A stretch of DNA of 10,017 nt from Methylotenera sp. Its GTDB lineage: Bacteria > Pseudomonadota > Gammaproteobacteria > Burkholderiales > Methylophilaceae. Position numbers and translations under genes: made by a program. Where the stretch lies: NCBI GenBank assembly GCA_027310735.1, contig DAIDAH010000098.1, forward strand, positions 1-10,017. The letters are read 5' to 3'. Positions 1-6,182 of this stretch are shown here, piece by piece. Position 1 is the first letter of the stretch; each line of letters opens with the position of its first letter. A model generated the notes under the pieces. That model saw only the letters and a program-made list of their open reading frames with translations. It ran no database searches and was not told where the DNA came from.

Positions 1-1
1 A

Positions 2-394
2 CATCAACTCAAACTATTGCAGAAACAACAGCTATTAAGCATGGGAGCAGGTTTTTTGAGTGACCAGCTCACAAAAGGCAATGATCTCATCAGCAAAGTT
101 ATTGGCACTGGCGCTGAAATTAGCGCACGTAGTTTAGATAAAGATGCAGAATATGAAGCTGATAGATTAGGTCTAAGTTATGCGACACGTGCAGGTTATG
201 AGCCATTCGGCTTGGCTGATGTACTACAAACACTAGGACAAACCAGTAAAGATGACAGCAGCGTTGCGCTACTCTTCAAAACACATCCGCTACCAGACGA
301 CAGATTAAGTACATTAGCTGACGCAGTTGGCAACAAACTAGATAATATTAAAAATGGAAAAACACTAGAGAACCGGTTTTACCACATCAAATAG
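2..394 (+). CDS. M48-family zinc metalloprotease, C-terminal part only
   Basis: This is the C-terminal end of a gene that begins before the window: the frame is open from base 2 to the TAG at 392-394. An internal TTG at 17 is not a credible start because the frame continues upstream without a stop. The segment carries the third zinc-ligand motif of M48 peptidases, EYEADRLG (its zinc-binding Glu codon at 155-157), followed by an aromatic/Gly helix (RAGYEPFGL) and the family's conserved THPLPDDRL (His codon at 284-286). The HExxH motif with the other two zinc ligands must lie upstream. The protein ends about 35 residues after the THP motif, so it lacks the long TPR tail of BepA and looks more like the short LoiP/YcaL type, which are envelope quality-control proteases. 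Location and substrate cannot be read from this fragment. A 92-bp gap separates it from ppk2. I see no clear terminator after it. Confidence 0.85.
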   Translation, partial: HQLKLLQKQQLLSMGAGFLSDQLTKGNDLISKVIGTGAEISARSLDKDAEYEADRLGLSYATRAGYEPFGLADVLQTLGQTSKDDSSVALLFKTHPLPDDRLSTLADAVGNKLDNIKNGKTLENRFYHIK

Positions 395-434
395 TAGTCA
401 GACATTAAACACTTAGACCAAGTATCCATGCGGA

Positions 435-463
435 TTGACAGATAGATTATTAAAGAGAAAAAT
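435..463 (+). promoter_or_regulatory. Candidate sigma-70 promoter for ppk2
   Basis: A perfect -35 hexamer TTGACA at 435-440 is followed after 17 bp by AAAAAT at 458-463, which matches the -10 consensus at four of six positions, including the key A2 and T6. Transcription would start near 470, giving a leader of about 17-23 nt before the ppk2 start codons. The -35 is strong and the -10 poor, so this is a suggestion only. Confidence 0.35.
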
Positions 464-486
464 GCATTATCAGCACATTAATCGAG

Positions 487-1638
487 ATGCTCATGACATC
501 TGCTAACAAACCGGCCAGTATTCACAAAAACACTACATTACGTTCAGTCGTCGCTGGTGACACTGCACCTGACACTAGCCCGCAAGGTATAGAGAACTTC
601 GTTGTGAGTGAAAGTATTGCGGCATCCCGCGAATCTAAATATGCAGCAGTGCAAGACATCATCAACGGCATATCAGCGAGTCAGAATATGACAACGCTTT
701 CTGACGCGCTCAGTGCAATTCTTGACGAGGCATCCCCCGATGATGCAGCAGCACTGAGAAAGGCTATCGCAGAAACAGCCAAGCCAGCACATCCAAAAAT
801 CCGCAAAAATCCAGATGAAGAACTGGCTCAGGACTGGCGCGAAGGTAATTATCCATACAAAAACCTGCTTTCCAGAAAATCTTATGAAAAACAAAAATAT
901 CACCTTCAGGTGGAGTTACTGAAGCTACAGGCATGGGTGAAAGATACAGGCCAGCGCGTTGTCATTCTGTTTGAAGGGCGCGATGCCGCTGGTAAGGGCG
1001 GCACTATACGCAGATTCATGGAGCACCTCAACCCACGCGGAGCCCGTGTAGTAGCACTGGAAAAGCCAAGTGAAGTCGAGCGTGGTCAGTGGTATTTTCA
1101 GCGTTATGTTTCACAATTACCTACGGCCGGCGAAATTACCCTGTTTGACCGTTCATGGTACAACCGCGCAGGCGTAGAGCGCGTAATGGGCTTTTGCGAC
1201 GATGACGAATATCTGGAGTTTATGCGCCAGGCACCGAATTTTGAGCGCAACCTGACACGTAGCGGCATACATGTAATCAAGTTCTGGTTTTCAGTGAGTC
1301 GCGAGGAACAGCGCCGCCGTTTCAAAGAACGTGAAATGCACCCACTCAAACAGTGGAAACTCAGTCCTATCGATCTCGCCTCTCTAGACAAGTGGGATGA
1401 TTACACCAAAGCTAAAGAAGCCATGTTCTTTCATACGGACACTGCAGACTCACCTTGGACAGTCATTAAATCAGATTGTAAAAAACGGGCACGTCTCAAT
1501 GCTATGCGCTATGTGCTACACAAACTGCCATATAAGAATAAAAATCTGGATGCGATTGGCGCACTTGACCCGCTACTGGTAGGTCGTGCACACATTGTGT
1601 ATGAACGTGGTGAGCACGATAACCAAGTGGTGATGTAA
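487..1638 (+). CDS. ppk2: Polyphosphate kinase 2 family protein with N-terminal extension
   Basis: PPK2 enzymes transfer phosphate between polyphosphate and nucleotides in the cytoplasm, usually running toward (d)NTP or NDP formation. The catalytic domain covers about residues 112-372 of 383. It shows the Walker A loop GRDAAGKGG (164-172), the Walker B segment LFDRSWYNRAGVE (219-231), and the Arg/Lys-rich lid (RRRFKEREMHPLKQWKLSPID, about 277-296 in two runs), all intact. DEELAQDWREGNYPYKNLL at about 110-128 is the usual domain entry. The single domain is typical of class I or III; which nucleotide is preferred cannot be read here. Single-domain relatives are mostly about 300 residues, so the first ~110 residues (Ala/Ser/Asp-rich, helical from ~50 to 98) are an added region of unknown role. 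Two starts are possible: ATG 487, with no spaced Shine-Dalgarno, and ATG 493, with GAG six bases upstream; they differ by two residues. It ends at a strong hairpin. Confidence 0.95.
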   Translation: MLMTSANKPASIHKNTTLRSVVAGDTAPDTSPQGIENFVVSESIAASRESKYAAVQDIINGISASQNMTTLSDALSAILDEASPDDAAALRKAIAETAKPAHPKIRKNPDEELAQDWREGNYPYKNLLSRKSYEKQKYHLQVELLKLQAWVKDTGQRVVILFEGRDAAGKGGTIRRFMEHLNPRGARVVALEKPSEVERGQWYFQRYVSQLPTAGEITLFDRSWYNRAGVERVMGFCDDDEYLEFMRQAPNFERNLTRSGIHVIKFWFSVSREEQRRRFKEREMHPLKQWKLSPIDLASLDKWDDYTKAKEAMFFHTDTADSPWTVIKSDCKKRARLNAMRYVLHKLPYKNKNLDAIGALDPLLVGRAHIVYERGEHDNQVVM

Positions 1639-1645
1639 ATACTAA

Positions 1646-1683
1646 AAAATGATTACTCCCTCATTCGGGGGAATAATCATTTT
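1646..1683. terminator. Bidirectional Rho-independent terminator between convergent genes
   Basis: Left arm 1646-1660 and right arm 1669-1683 form a stem: ten perfect pairs (AAAATGATTA with TAATCATTTT), one C-A mismatch, then TCCC pairing with GGGA, and an 8-nt loop. On the plus strand it begins 7 nt after the ppk2 stop but the T-run is only four bases. On the minus strand the hairpin is followed by TTTTTTAGTATTT, a better U-tract, so it can also end the transcript of the channel gene whose stop is about 80 bp away. Confidence 0.8.
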
Positions 1684-1763
1684 GATAAGTTATGGATTAT
1701 TACCGAGCCTACATGCGCAGGCATTCAACCGACTAAAACAGAACACCCAAACCAATATAATCG

Positions 1764-2189
1764 TTATTTTTCTTTCCATTGTTTTTGCATCTCAATGAAC
1801 ATAAACGATGCCGTCCAAGAGATCAATACCAGTCCGGTTAACGCTTCCAAGCCAGATGTAAATCGCACATCACCCTTGGCTATAATGTCGCCGAAACCAA
1901 GAGAGGTATAGTTCACAAACGAAAAGTAACTACAATCCATTAGACTATGATTAAAATGCCCCTCCAAGGTGCCAAAACGTCCATCTTTCACCATGAAATA
2001 ATAGCCAAACGCAAATACCCATATTTCAATCACATGCGCAACCAAGGCACCAAAAACACCAAATAAAACACGCAAGCGGTGCTTGATAGTCAGCTTGGGA
2101 CTCAAAACTGAAAGTAGACTGAGCGCCTCAAAGTGAATTAACACAATGCTTGCTACAAGCGCACTATTGATTAAGTAAGTAAAGATCAT
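1764..2189 (-). CDS. Small potassium-channel-like membrane protein (ion channel family)
   Basis: A 141-residue inner-membrane protein of the Ion_trans_2 (two-TM channel) type. Predicted hydrophobic segments lie at about residues 5-28, 42-66 and 113-133, with a re-entrant pore loop before the last. The selectivity-filter stretch NYTSLGFGD (93-101) matches the K+ channel signature TxGYGD, with Phe replacing Tyr, a substitution tolerated in known channels. There is no voltage-sensor Arg ladder and no cytoplasmic RCK/TrkA_N domain; the C-terminus stops soon after the last helix. A channel would need several subunits, so this is presumably a tetramer. K+ selectivity is inferred from the filter only. 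No good Shine-Dalgarno precedes the ATG. It follows the AI-2E-family gene on the same strand after 92 bp, so co-transcription is possible but not required. Confidence 0.85.
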   Translation of the reverse strand: MIFTYLINSALVASIVLIHFEALSLLSVLSPKLTIKHRLRVLFGVFGALVAHVIEIWVFAFGYYFMVKDGRFGTLEGHFNHSLMDCSYFSFVNYTSLGFGDIIAKGDVRFTSGLEALTGLVLISWTASFMFIEMQKQWKEK

Positions 2190-2203
2190 TAATTTTGTTT
2201 CGT

Positions 2204-2231
2204 ATAATTTTCAATTTCAACAAGTTGTTAA
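2204..2231 (-). promoter_or_regulatory. Weak candidate promoter for the channel gene
   Basis: Read on the minus strand, TTAACA (2231-2226; five of six -35 matches) is separated by 16 bp from AATTAT (2209-2204; four of six -10 matches). The start would lie about 8 nt before the ATG, leaving almost no leader, in keeping with the absence of a Shine-Dalgarno. The region is AT-rich, so chance matches are expected. Confidence 0.2.
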
Positions 2232-2281
2232 GTGCAAATGAGTATGCTAAAAGCATAAAACACACATCGGCAAAACTATTC

Positions 2282-3325
2282 CTACACTAGATTTCTCTCA
2301 CGTAACTCTGCTTTTATATAGGCATAATATATTGGTGCCGCCACTATACCAACCAGACCAAAAGCGGCTTCCATCACCATCATCGCAATCAACAACTCCC
2401 AAGCATTGGCTCGAATTTGGGTGCCGACAATACGAGCATTTAAAAAGTATTCAAATTTATGAATAATGATTAAATAGACTAATGATCCGATTGCCACGCT
2501 TAAAGATTGACTTAAACTCACGATCACAATCACCGTATTTGACACTAGATTACCTACAACTGGAATCAAGCCGACAATAAATGTAATAGCAATCATGGTT
2601 TTAACCAGCGGTAGATGAATACCCATCAAAGGCAACACTGCCAACAGATAAATGGCAGTAAATGTAGTATTGATCGCAGCTATGCGCATCTGTGCAAAAA
2701 CGATGCGCCTGAACGCATCACTCAACAGACTGGTTCTACCAACCAATGCGCGTGCAAAAGGCTTAAAATCATCCATTGCAACAACATCACGCAATGCCAA
2801 AATACCACCTATCACCATCCCCAATATAATGTGCGCCATAGCGCGACCCGCCTCTTTGCCAACCACCTGCAACTCATCTGCATGCACCCTCAACCAAAGC
2901 GCTGCCTGCTCTTTAAATGTCATTGCATCTGCGGGTAAATGTTCAAGTAACCAACTGGGTAAAATTCGACGAGAGTCTTCAATGATTTGTGCCATTTTTG
3001 CCAGCAATACGGTAACACTACCCGAATCTGATCTTAAAAAAGTACCTAGCCCAATACCTGCCAACACTAATAAGCTAACAATGGTAATCACTAATATTCC
3101 CACGGCCCAAAGCTTGGAAAGGTTACCGGGCTGCTTACTGGGAAAACTACGGGCAATATAAGGGGTGAGAATGTGAACTAACTCATAAACCAACAAGCCT
3201 GAAAGCAATGCGGGGAGGAGACTAAGCTTGACGATAAAATACAAAGCAAAAGCAGTCAGAATCCAGGCAGATATTTCATAAATCGACGGAGGTTGTGCTA
3301 CGGTATTTTTAGTCATATGAGGCAT
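2282..3325 (-). CDS. AI-2E/PerM-family transporter
   Basis: A 347-residue polytopic inner-membrane protein of the AI-2E transporter family (PF01594; relatives PerM, YdiK, TqsA). The hallmark pattern is present: two N-terminal membrane helices (about 17-55), a third at 72-95, a hydrophilic ~70-residue insert (98-165) carrying amphipathic helices, then a dense C-terminal membrane block (165-180, 215-335) containing the conserved GLIPVVGNLVSNTVIV region (252-267) and the terminal LVGIVAAPIYYAY. Length is normal for the family. Members have been linked to export of signalling molecules or ion/H+ antiport, so the substrate cannot be assigned. ATGs encode residues 1 (3325-3323) and 4 (3316-3314); neither has a strong Shine-Dalgarno. 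A TATACT hexamer (3350-3345, minus strand) could be the -10 of its promoter but has no good -35 at the right distance. Confidence 0.92.
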   Translation of the reverse strand: MPHMTKNTVAQPPSIYEISAWILTAFALYFIVKLSLLPALLSGLLVYELVHILTPYIARSFPSKQPGNLSKLWAVGILVITIVSLLVLAGIGLGTFLRSDSGSVTVLLAKMAQIIEDSRRILPSWLLEHLPADAMTFKEQAALWLRVHADELQVVGKEAGRAMAHIILGMVIGGILALRDVVAMDDFKPFARALVGRTSLLSDAFRRIVFAQMRIAAINTTFTAIYLLAVLPLMGIHLPLVKTMIAITFIVGLIPVVGNLVSNTVIVIVSLSQSLSVAIGSLVYLIIIHKFEYFLNARIVGTQIRANAWELLIAMMVMEAAFGLVGIVAAPIYYAYIKAELRERNLV

Positions 3326-3714
3326 ATATCTATCAAGACAAAATAGTATATGCGAATTACACGATGTAAAGGTTTAGCTTACCTAAAAATTATCATGCTA
3401 GGAACCATAGAGTGGATTGCCACCTCAGCACAAGAGATTCTCACCCAACTGCAAAGAATCGAATATTGACATAGATCTAGGCCGTTAAATTAGAAAGGCT
3501 TTTGAATGGTAACATTGTCTATATCATTGCTCGAAAATAGAGGAAGTATTGTCTGAGCTAGTACATAGCAAATAAACTCAATCATTACAGACATTTCCAG
3601 GCTCTGGAATAAGGAAGAAGAAAATGCCAATCTACAAACATCAAATGTATTAAGTTGGTATAAGGAAATTAAGCACAATTTAGATTTACCAACATAAAAC
3701 TAAAAGCAAAACAA
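3326..3714. other. 389-bp gap without a convincing intact gene
   Basis: This lies between yigZ (which ends here) and the start of the AI-2E-family gene, both on the minus strand, so it must hold the latter's promoter. On the plus strand there is an uninterrupted 39-codon reading frame at 3350-3469 (no Shine-Dalgarno) and, further on, a broken frame described separately. No clear terminator hairpin follows yigZ. I recognise nothing as an RNA gene or mobile element. Confidence 0.6.
3506..3697 (+). pseudogene. Possible remnant of a small unidentified gene, with two in-frame stops
   Basis: On the plus strand an ATG at 3506 has a well-placed AAGG seven bases upstream. Its frame runs 16 codons, meets TGA (3554-3556) and TAG (3566-3568), then stays open for 42 codons to TAA at 3695-3697. 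That last piece reads like ordinary protein (it contains SIITDISRLWNKEEENANL and SWYKEIKHNLDLPT). Other short open pieces occur upstream in different frames (for example VKLERLLNGNIVYIIARK from 3484). This may be a decayed gene or a chance pattern in AT-rich DNA; I do not recognise a family. The opposite strand also has a 62-codon frame here with no Shine-Dalgarno and a TTG start. Confidence 0.2.
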
Positions 3715-4278
3715 TTAAAGCGCAAAACGGCTCAAAAAACTTTCGACCTCATTTGCTGGTAATGTGACCAGTAAATCAATCCGTTCTTTAAAGGCTTTGT
3801 CGACAATCGTCCCATTACACTTGGCTAGCACTCTTGTTAAATAATCCATTTGCTTATAATCAATCGTTAATTGCACTGTTTGCATTTCAACAAAATCGCC
3901 TATTTTTGCCGCATCAAGCGCCATTTTTGCGGTTCCGCCATAAGCACGTGCCAAGCCACCTGTACCCAGATTGACACCCCCATAGTAACGTATGACAGCA
4001 ACGCAGACGTTGATTAAGTCTCGACCTTCAATCAACTTTAGCACTGGCATACCAGCCGTACCTGATGGCTCGCCCGCGTCTGAAAAGCGAGGCACGATGC
4101 CTTGCTCTGTTTTCAAGCGAAAGGCATATGCTAAATGATGTGCGCTTGGATGCTGTGCTGCAAAGGCACGTAATGCGGCACCGACCTCGCGCTCATTTTC
4201 ACAGCGCATCGCCATCGCAATAAAACGGGATTTAGTAATGGTTTGCTCTGCAAACCCTGCTTGGGTAACAACGAACAC
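3715..4278 (-). CDS. yigZ: YigZ/IMPACT family protein (UPF0029)
   Basis: A 187-residue cytoplasmic protein with the two-domain layout of bacterial YigZ. The N-terminal UPF0029/IMPACT domain (about 1-120) carries both family signatures, SDAGEPSGTAG (66-76) and RYYGGVNLGTGGLARAY (97-113). The C-terminal DUF1949 domain (about 130-187) has the fold of elongation factor G domain IV. The structure suggests nucleic-acid or ribosome contact, and eukaryotic IMPACT acts on the GCN2 pathway, but the bacterial function is not settled. Slightly shorter than the ~200 residues usual for the family. The start is GTG at 4278-4276; the next Met is residue 22, which would remove conserved sequence (the TKSRFIA motif at 15-21). 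It begins 17 bp after the fhs stop, so it is probably translated from the fhs transcript. Confidence 0.93.
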   Translation of the reverse strand: MFVVTQAGFAEQTITKSRFIAMAMRCENEREVGAALRAFAAQHPSAHHLAYAFRLKTEQGIVPRFSDAGEPSGTAGMPVLKLIEGRDLINVCVAVIRYYGGVNLGTGGLARAYGGTAKMALDAAKIGDFVEMQTVQLTIDYKQMDYLTRVLAKCNGTIVDKAFKERIDLLVTLPANEVESFLSRFAL

Positions 4279-4295
4279 TTAACTCAACCTGAGAC

Positions 4296-5981
4296 CTAAT
4301 TTAAGCCCGTAATTGTACCAGCCTGGCTCACTCCTATACGCTCGCTGGCAGGTAACTTAGGTAAACCTGGCATGGTCATAATGTCACCACAGATTGCAAC
4401 AACAAACTCTGCACCACGCGACAGCCTTAATTCACGTACTTTAAGCACATGTCCAACAGGTGCACCGCGCAGAGTTGGGTCAGATGAAAATGAGTATTGC
4501 GTTTTAGCGATGCAGACGGGGTAATGACCGTAATCTTTTTCTAATGCCAACAAGCTTTTTTGCGCAATGGAAGATAATTCGACATGACTCGCGCCATATA
4601 TTTTTTGAGCGATTGTTTCTATTTTTTGCAAAAGCGGCAATTCATCTGGATATAAAAACTTAAAAGTATCGCTTGTATGGGCAGTGACATTAAGCACCTC
4701 CATAGCCAAATCCTTCGCACCGGCACCGCCCTGCCCCCAATGCTTGCAGACAAGAGCTTTAACGCCCAAATTTTCGGTTTCGGTTTGCAATAAGGTGATT
4801 TCCGCGTCGGTATCAGTCGCAAAATGGTTGATTGCCACCACAACATGCAAGCCAAAATGCTGCTGCAGGTTTTGCACATGCTTTTGTAAATTTATCATGC
4901 CAGCCTGTAAGGCAGCCAAGTTCTCCTGATTCAAGTCAGCAACCTCAACACCACCATGATATTTAAGCGCGCGGACAGTCGCCACTAAAACAACGGCGGC
5001 TGGCTGCAGTCCTGTTTTTCTACATTTGATATCAATAAACTTTTCAGCACCTAGGTCTGCGCCAAAACCAGCCTCGGTCACCACATAATCCGCCAGCTTC
5101 AAGGCTGCCTTGGTGGCAATTACCGAGTTACAACCATGTGCGATATTGGCAAATGGCCCACCATGCACCAGCGCAGCGGTATGCTCCAAGGTTTGCACCA
5201 TTGTTGGCTGAAAAGCATTCTTCAACAAAGCTGTCATGGCACCTTCAGCCTGTAAGTCTCTAGCCAATATCGGCTGCTGCGTTGTACTTAAACCAATCTG
5301 TATGTTAGCTAGGCGGGCTTGCAGATCCTTCAGAGATGACGCTAAACAAAATATCGCCATCACCTCACTGGCAACAGTAATATCAAAACCCGTTTGCCGC
5401 ACATAAGCATGACCATCTTTATTACGACTATTGAGTGTAATGTCACGCAAAGCTCGGTCGTTCATATCCATACAGCGGCGCCACGTCACGCTGGCAGGGT
5501 CAATATTGAGCGCATTACCTTGGTAAATATGATTATCAATCAATGCTGCCAGCAGATTATTTGCGCTGCTAATGGCGTGAAAGTCGCCTGTAAAATGTAA
5601 ATTCACATCTTCCATAGGCACCACTTGCGAGTAACCACCACCGGTTGCGCCGCCCTTCAGGCCAAACACCGGACCTAGGGAAGGCTCACGCATACACACC
5701 ACAGCATGCTCGTCACGTCCTGCCAACACCTGATTCAGCGCGTCAGCCAGCCCGATGGTTGTCGTGGTTTTACCCTCTCCGGCGGGCGTTGGGCTAATCG
5801 CCGTGACCAGAATCAGCTTACCATCGACTTTATGTTGTAAGTTTTGAATGCAATTAGTACTCAATTTGGCAATATGATGGCCGTAGGGAATTAAATCATC
5901 GACATTGATATGCAACTTGTGAGTAATGGTTGCAATTTTTTGCAAGGTTGCGGATTGGGCAATTTCAATGTCGCTTAGCAT
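4296..5981 (-). CDS. fhs: Formate-tetrahydrofolate ligase
   Basis: This enzyme (EC 6.3.4.3; called FtfL in methylotrophs) joins formate to tetrahydrofolate using ATP, giving 10-formyl-THF for purine synthesis, formyl-Met-tRNA and the serine/one-carbon pool. The 561-residue length is normal. Visible signatures: the ATP-binding P-loop TPAGEGKTTTTIGL (65-78), the REPSLGPVFGLKGGATGGGYSQV block (99-120), GGPFANIAHGCNS (274-286), the VTEAGFGADLGAEKF segment (301-315), and the near-C-terminal GDIMTMPGLPKLP (532-544). No catalytic region is missing. The ATG start is supported by a good Shine-Dalgarno (GAGG, six bases upstream). yigZ follows at 17 bp. In a methylotroph it may either assimilate formate or serve purely biosynthetic needs; the window does not decide. 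Confidence 0.98.
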   Translation of the reverse strand: MLSDIEIAQSATLQKIATITHKLHINVDDLIPYGHHIAKLSTNCIQNLQHKVDGKLILVTAISPTPAGEGKTTTTIGLADALNQVLAGRDEHAVVCMREPSLGPVFGLKGGATGGGYSQVVPMEDVNLHFTGDFHAISSANNLLAALIDNHIYQGNALNIDPASVTWRRCMDMNDRALRDITLNSRNKDGHAYVRQTGFDITVASEVMAIFCLASSLKDLQARLANIQIGLSTTQQPILARDLQAEGAMTALLKNAFQPTMVQTLEHTAALVHGGPFANIAHGCNSVIATKAALKLADYVVTEAGFGADLGAEKFIDIKCRKTGLQPAAVVLVATVRALKYHGGVEVADLNQENLAALQAGMINLQKHVQNLQQHFGLHVVVAINHFATDTDAEITLLQTETENLGVKALVCKHWGQGGAGAKDLAMEVLNVTAHTSDTFKFLYPDELPLLQKIETIAQKIYGASHVELSSIAQKSLLALEKDYGHYPVCIAKTQYSFSSDPTLRGAPVGHVLKVRELRLSRGAEFVVAICGDIMTMPGLPKLPASERIGVSQAGTITGLN

Positions 5982-6001
5982 TGGATACCTCTAAAAATTA
6001 C

Positions 6002-6007
6002 TTTATA
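6002..6007 (-). promoter_or_regulatory. Candidate -10 element for fhs
   Basis: On the minus strand TATAAA (6007-6002) lies so that transcription would begin roughly 14 nt before the fhs ATG, just ahead of the GAGG Shine-Dalgarno. No good -35 is seen; at that distance the sequence is the edge of the palindromic element at 6021-6154. Low confidence. Confidence 0.25.
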
Positions 6008-6020
6008 GGATGTAGTGTGA

Positions 6021-6154
6021 GGCGCACGGAACGCAAAAACAGAGATAGTACTTAAGTACAGCGAGGTTACGACAACGTAAGTTGCGGTGTAGGCTAACCT
6101 TTAGGTTAAGCGAAGCGGTCGTAACCAAAAAACCTCGCAACGAAGCAATGCGCC
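6021..6154. repeat. Nested palindromic element (REP/MITE-like), probably a dispersed repeat
   Basis: Five inverted repeats are packed into 134 bp. The outer ends are GGCGCA (6021-6026) and TGCGCC (6149-6154). Inside are a perfect 12-bp palindrome GTACTTAAGTAC (6048-6059); a long stem GCGA+GGTTACGAC (6061-6073) pairing with GTCGTAACC (6118-6126) and TCGC (6135-6138) across an A-rich bulge; a small hairpin CAACgtaaGTTG (6073-6084); and GCTAACCT/AGGTTAAGC (6093-6100/6103-6111) with one bulged A. It has no coding potential and lies between the HerA-like gene and fhs, directly upstream of fhs. The GGTTA/TAACC core resembles dispersed palindromic repeats common in proteobacterial intergenic DNA, but copy number cannot be judged from one window. 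On the minus strand TTTTTT at 6132-6127 follows part of it, so it may also slow or end transcription from the HerA-like gene. Confidence 0.7.
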
Positions 6155-6182
6155 CATAAAATAGTTTTTTAGTAGCATCCAT

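Noticed and set aside
462..506. A 14-codon upstream ORF (ATG 462) overlapping the ppk2 start, preceded by AAAGAGAAA
   Set aside because: It could be a leader peptide, but it is very short, would overlap the ppk2 start out of frame, and has no hairpin or codon bias suggesting attenuation.
673..1582. Open frames on both strands inside ppk2
   Set aside because: They are out-of-frame or antisense to a protein with intact PPK2 motifs throughout.
2243..2256. A small hairpin (ATGCT/AGCAT) between the AI-2E and channel genes
   Set aside because: The stem is five pairs with no adjacent U-tract on the transcribed strand, too weak to call a terminator.
2615..3161. Overlapping plus-strand open frames of 107 and 169 codons
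   Set aside because: They lie wholly antisense to the clear AI-2E-family gene, resemble no family and have compositions typical of antisense reading.
3490..3678. A 62-codon minus-strand frame in the gap before yigZ
   Set aside because: It needs a TTG start with no Shine-Dalgarno, is rich in Cys, Phe and Ser, resembles nothing I know, and overlaps the more protein-like plus-strand pieces.
5982..6182. A ZTP (pfl) or tetrahydrofolate riboswitch before fhs
   Set aside because: The position is right, since pfl-type leaders occur before fhs in other bacteria, but I cannot find the conserved pfl core (such as the CCGCCUGGGCA-like segment) on the minus strand. The structure is explained by simple nested palindromes.
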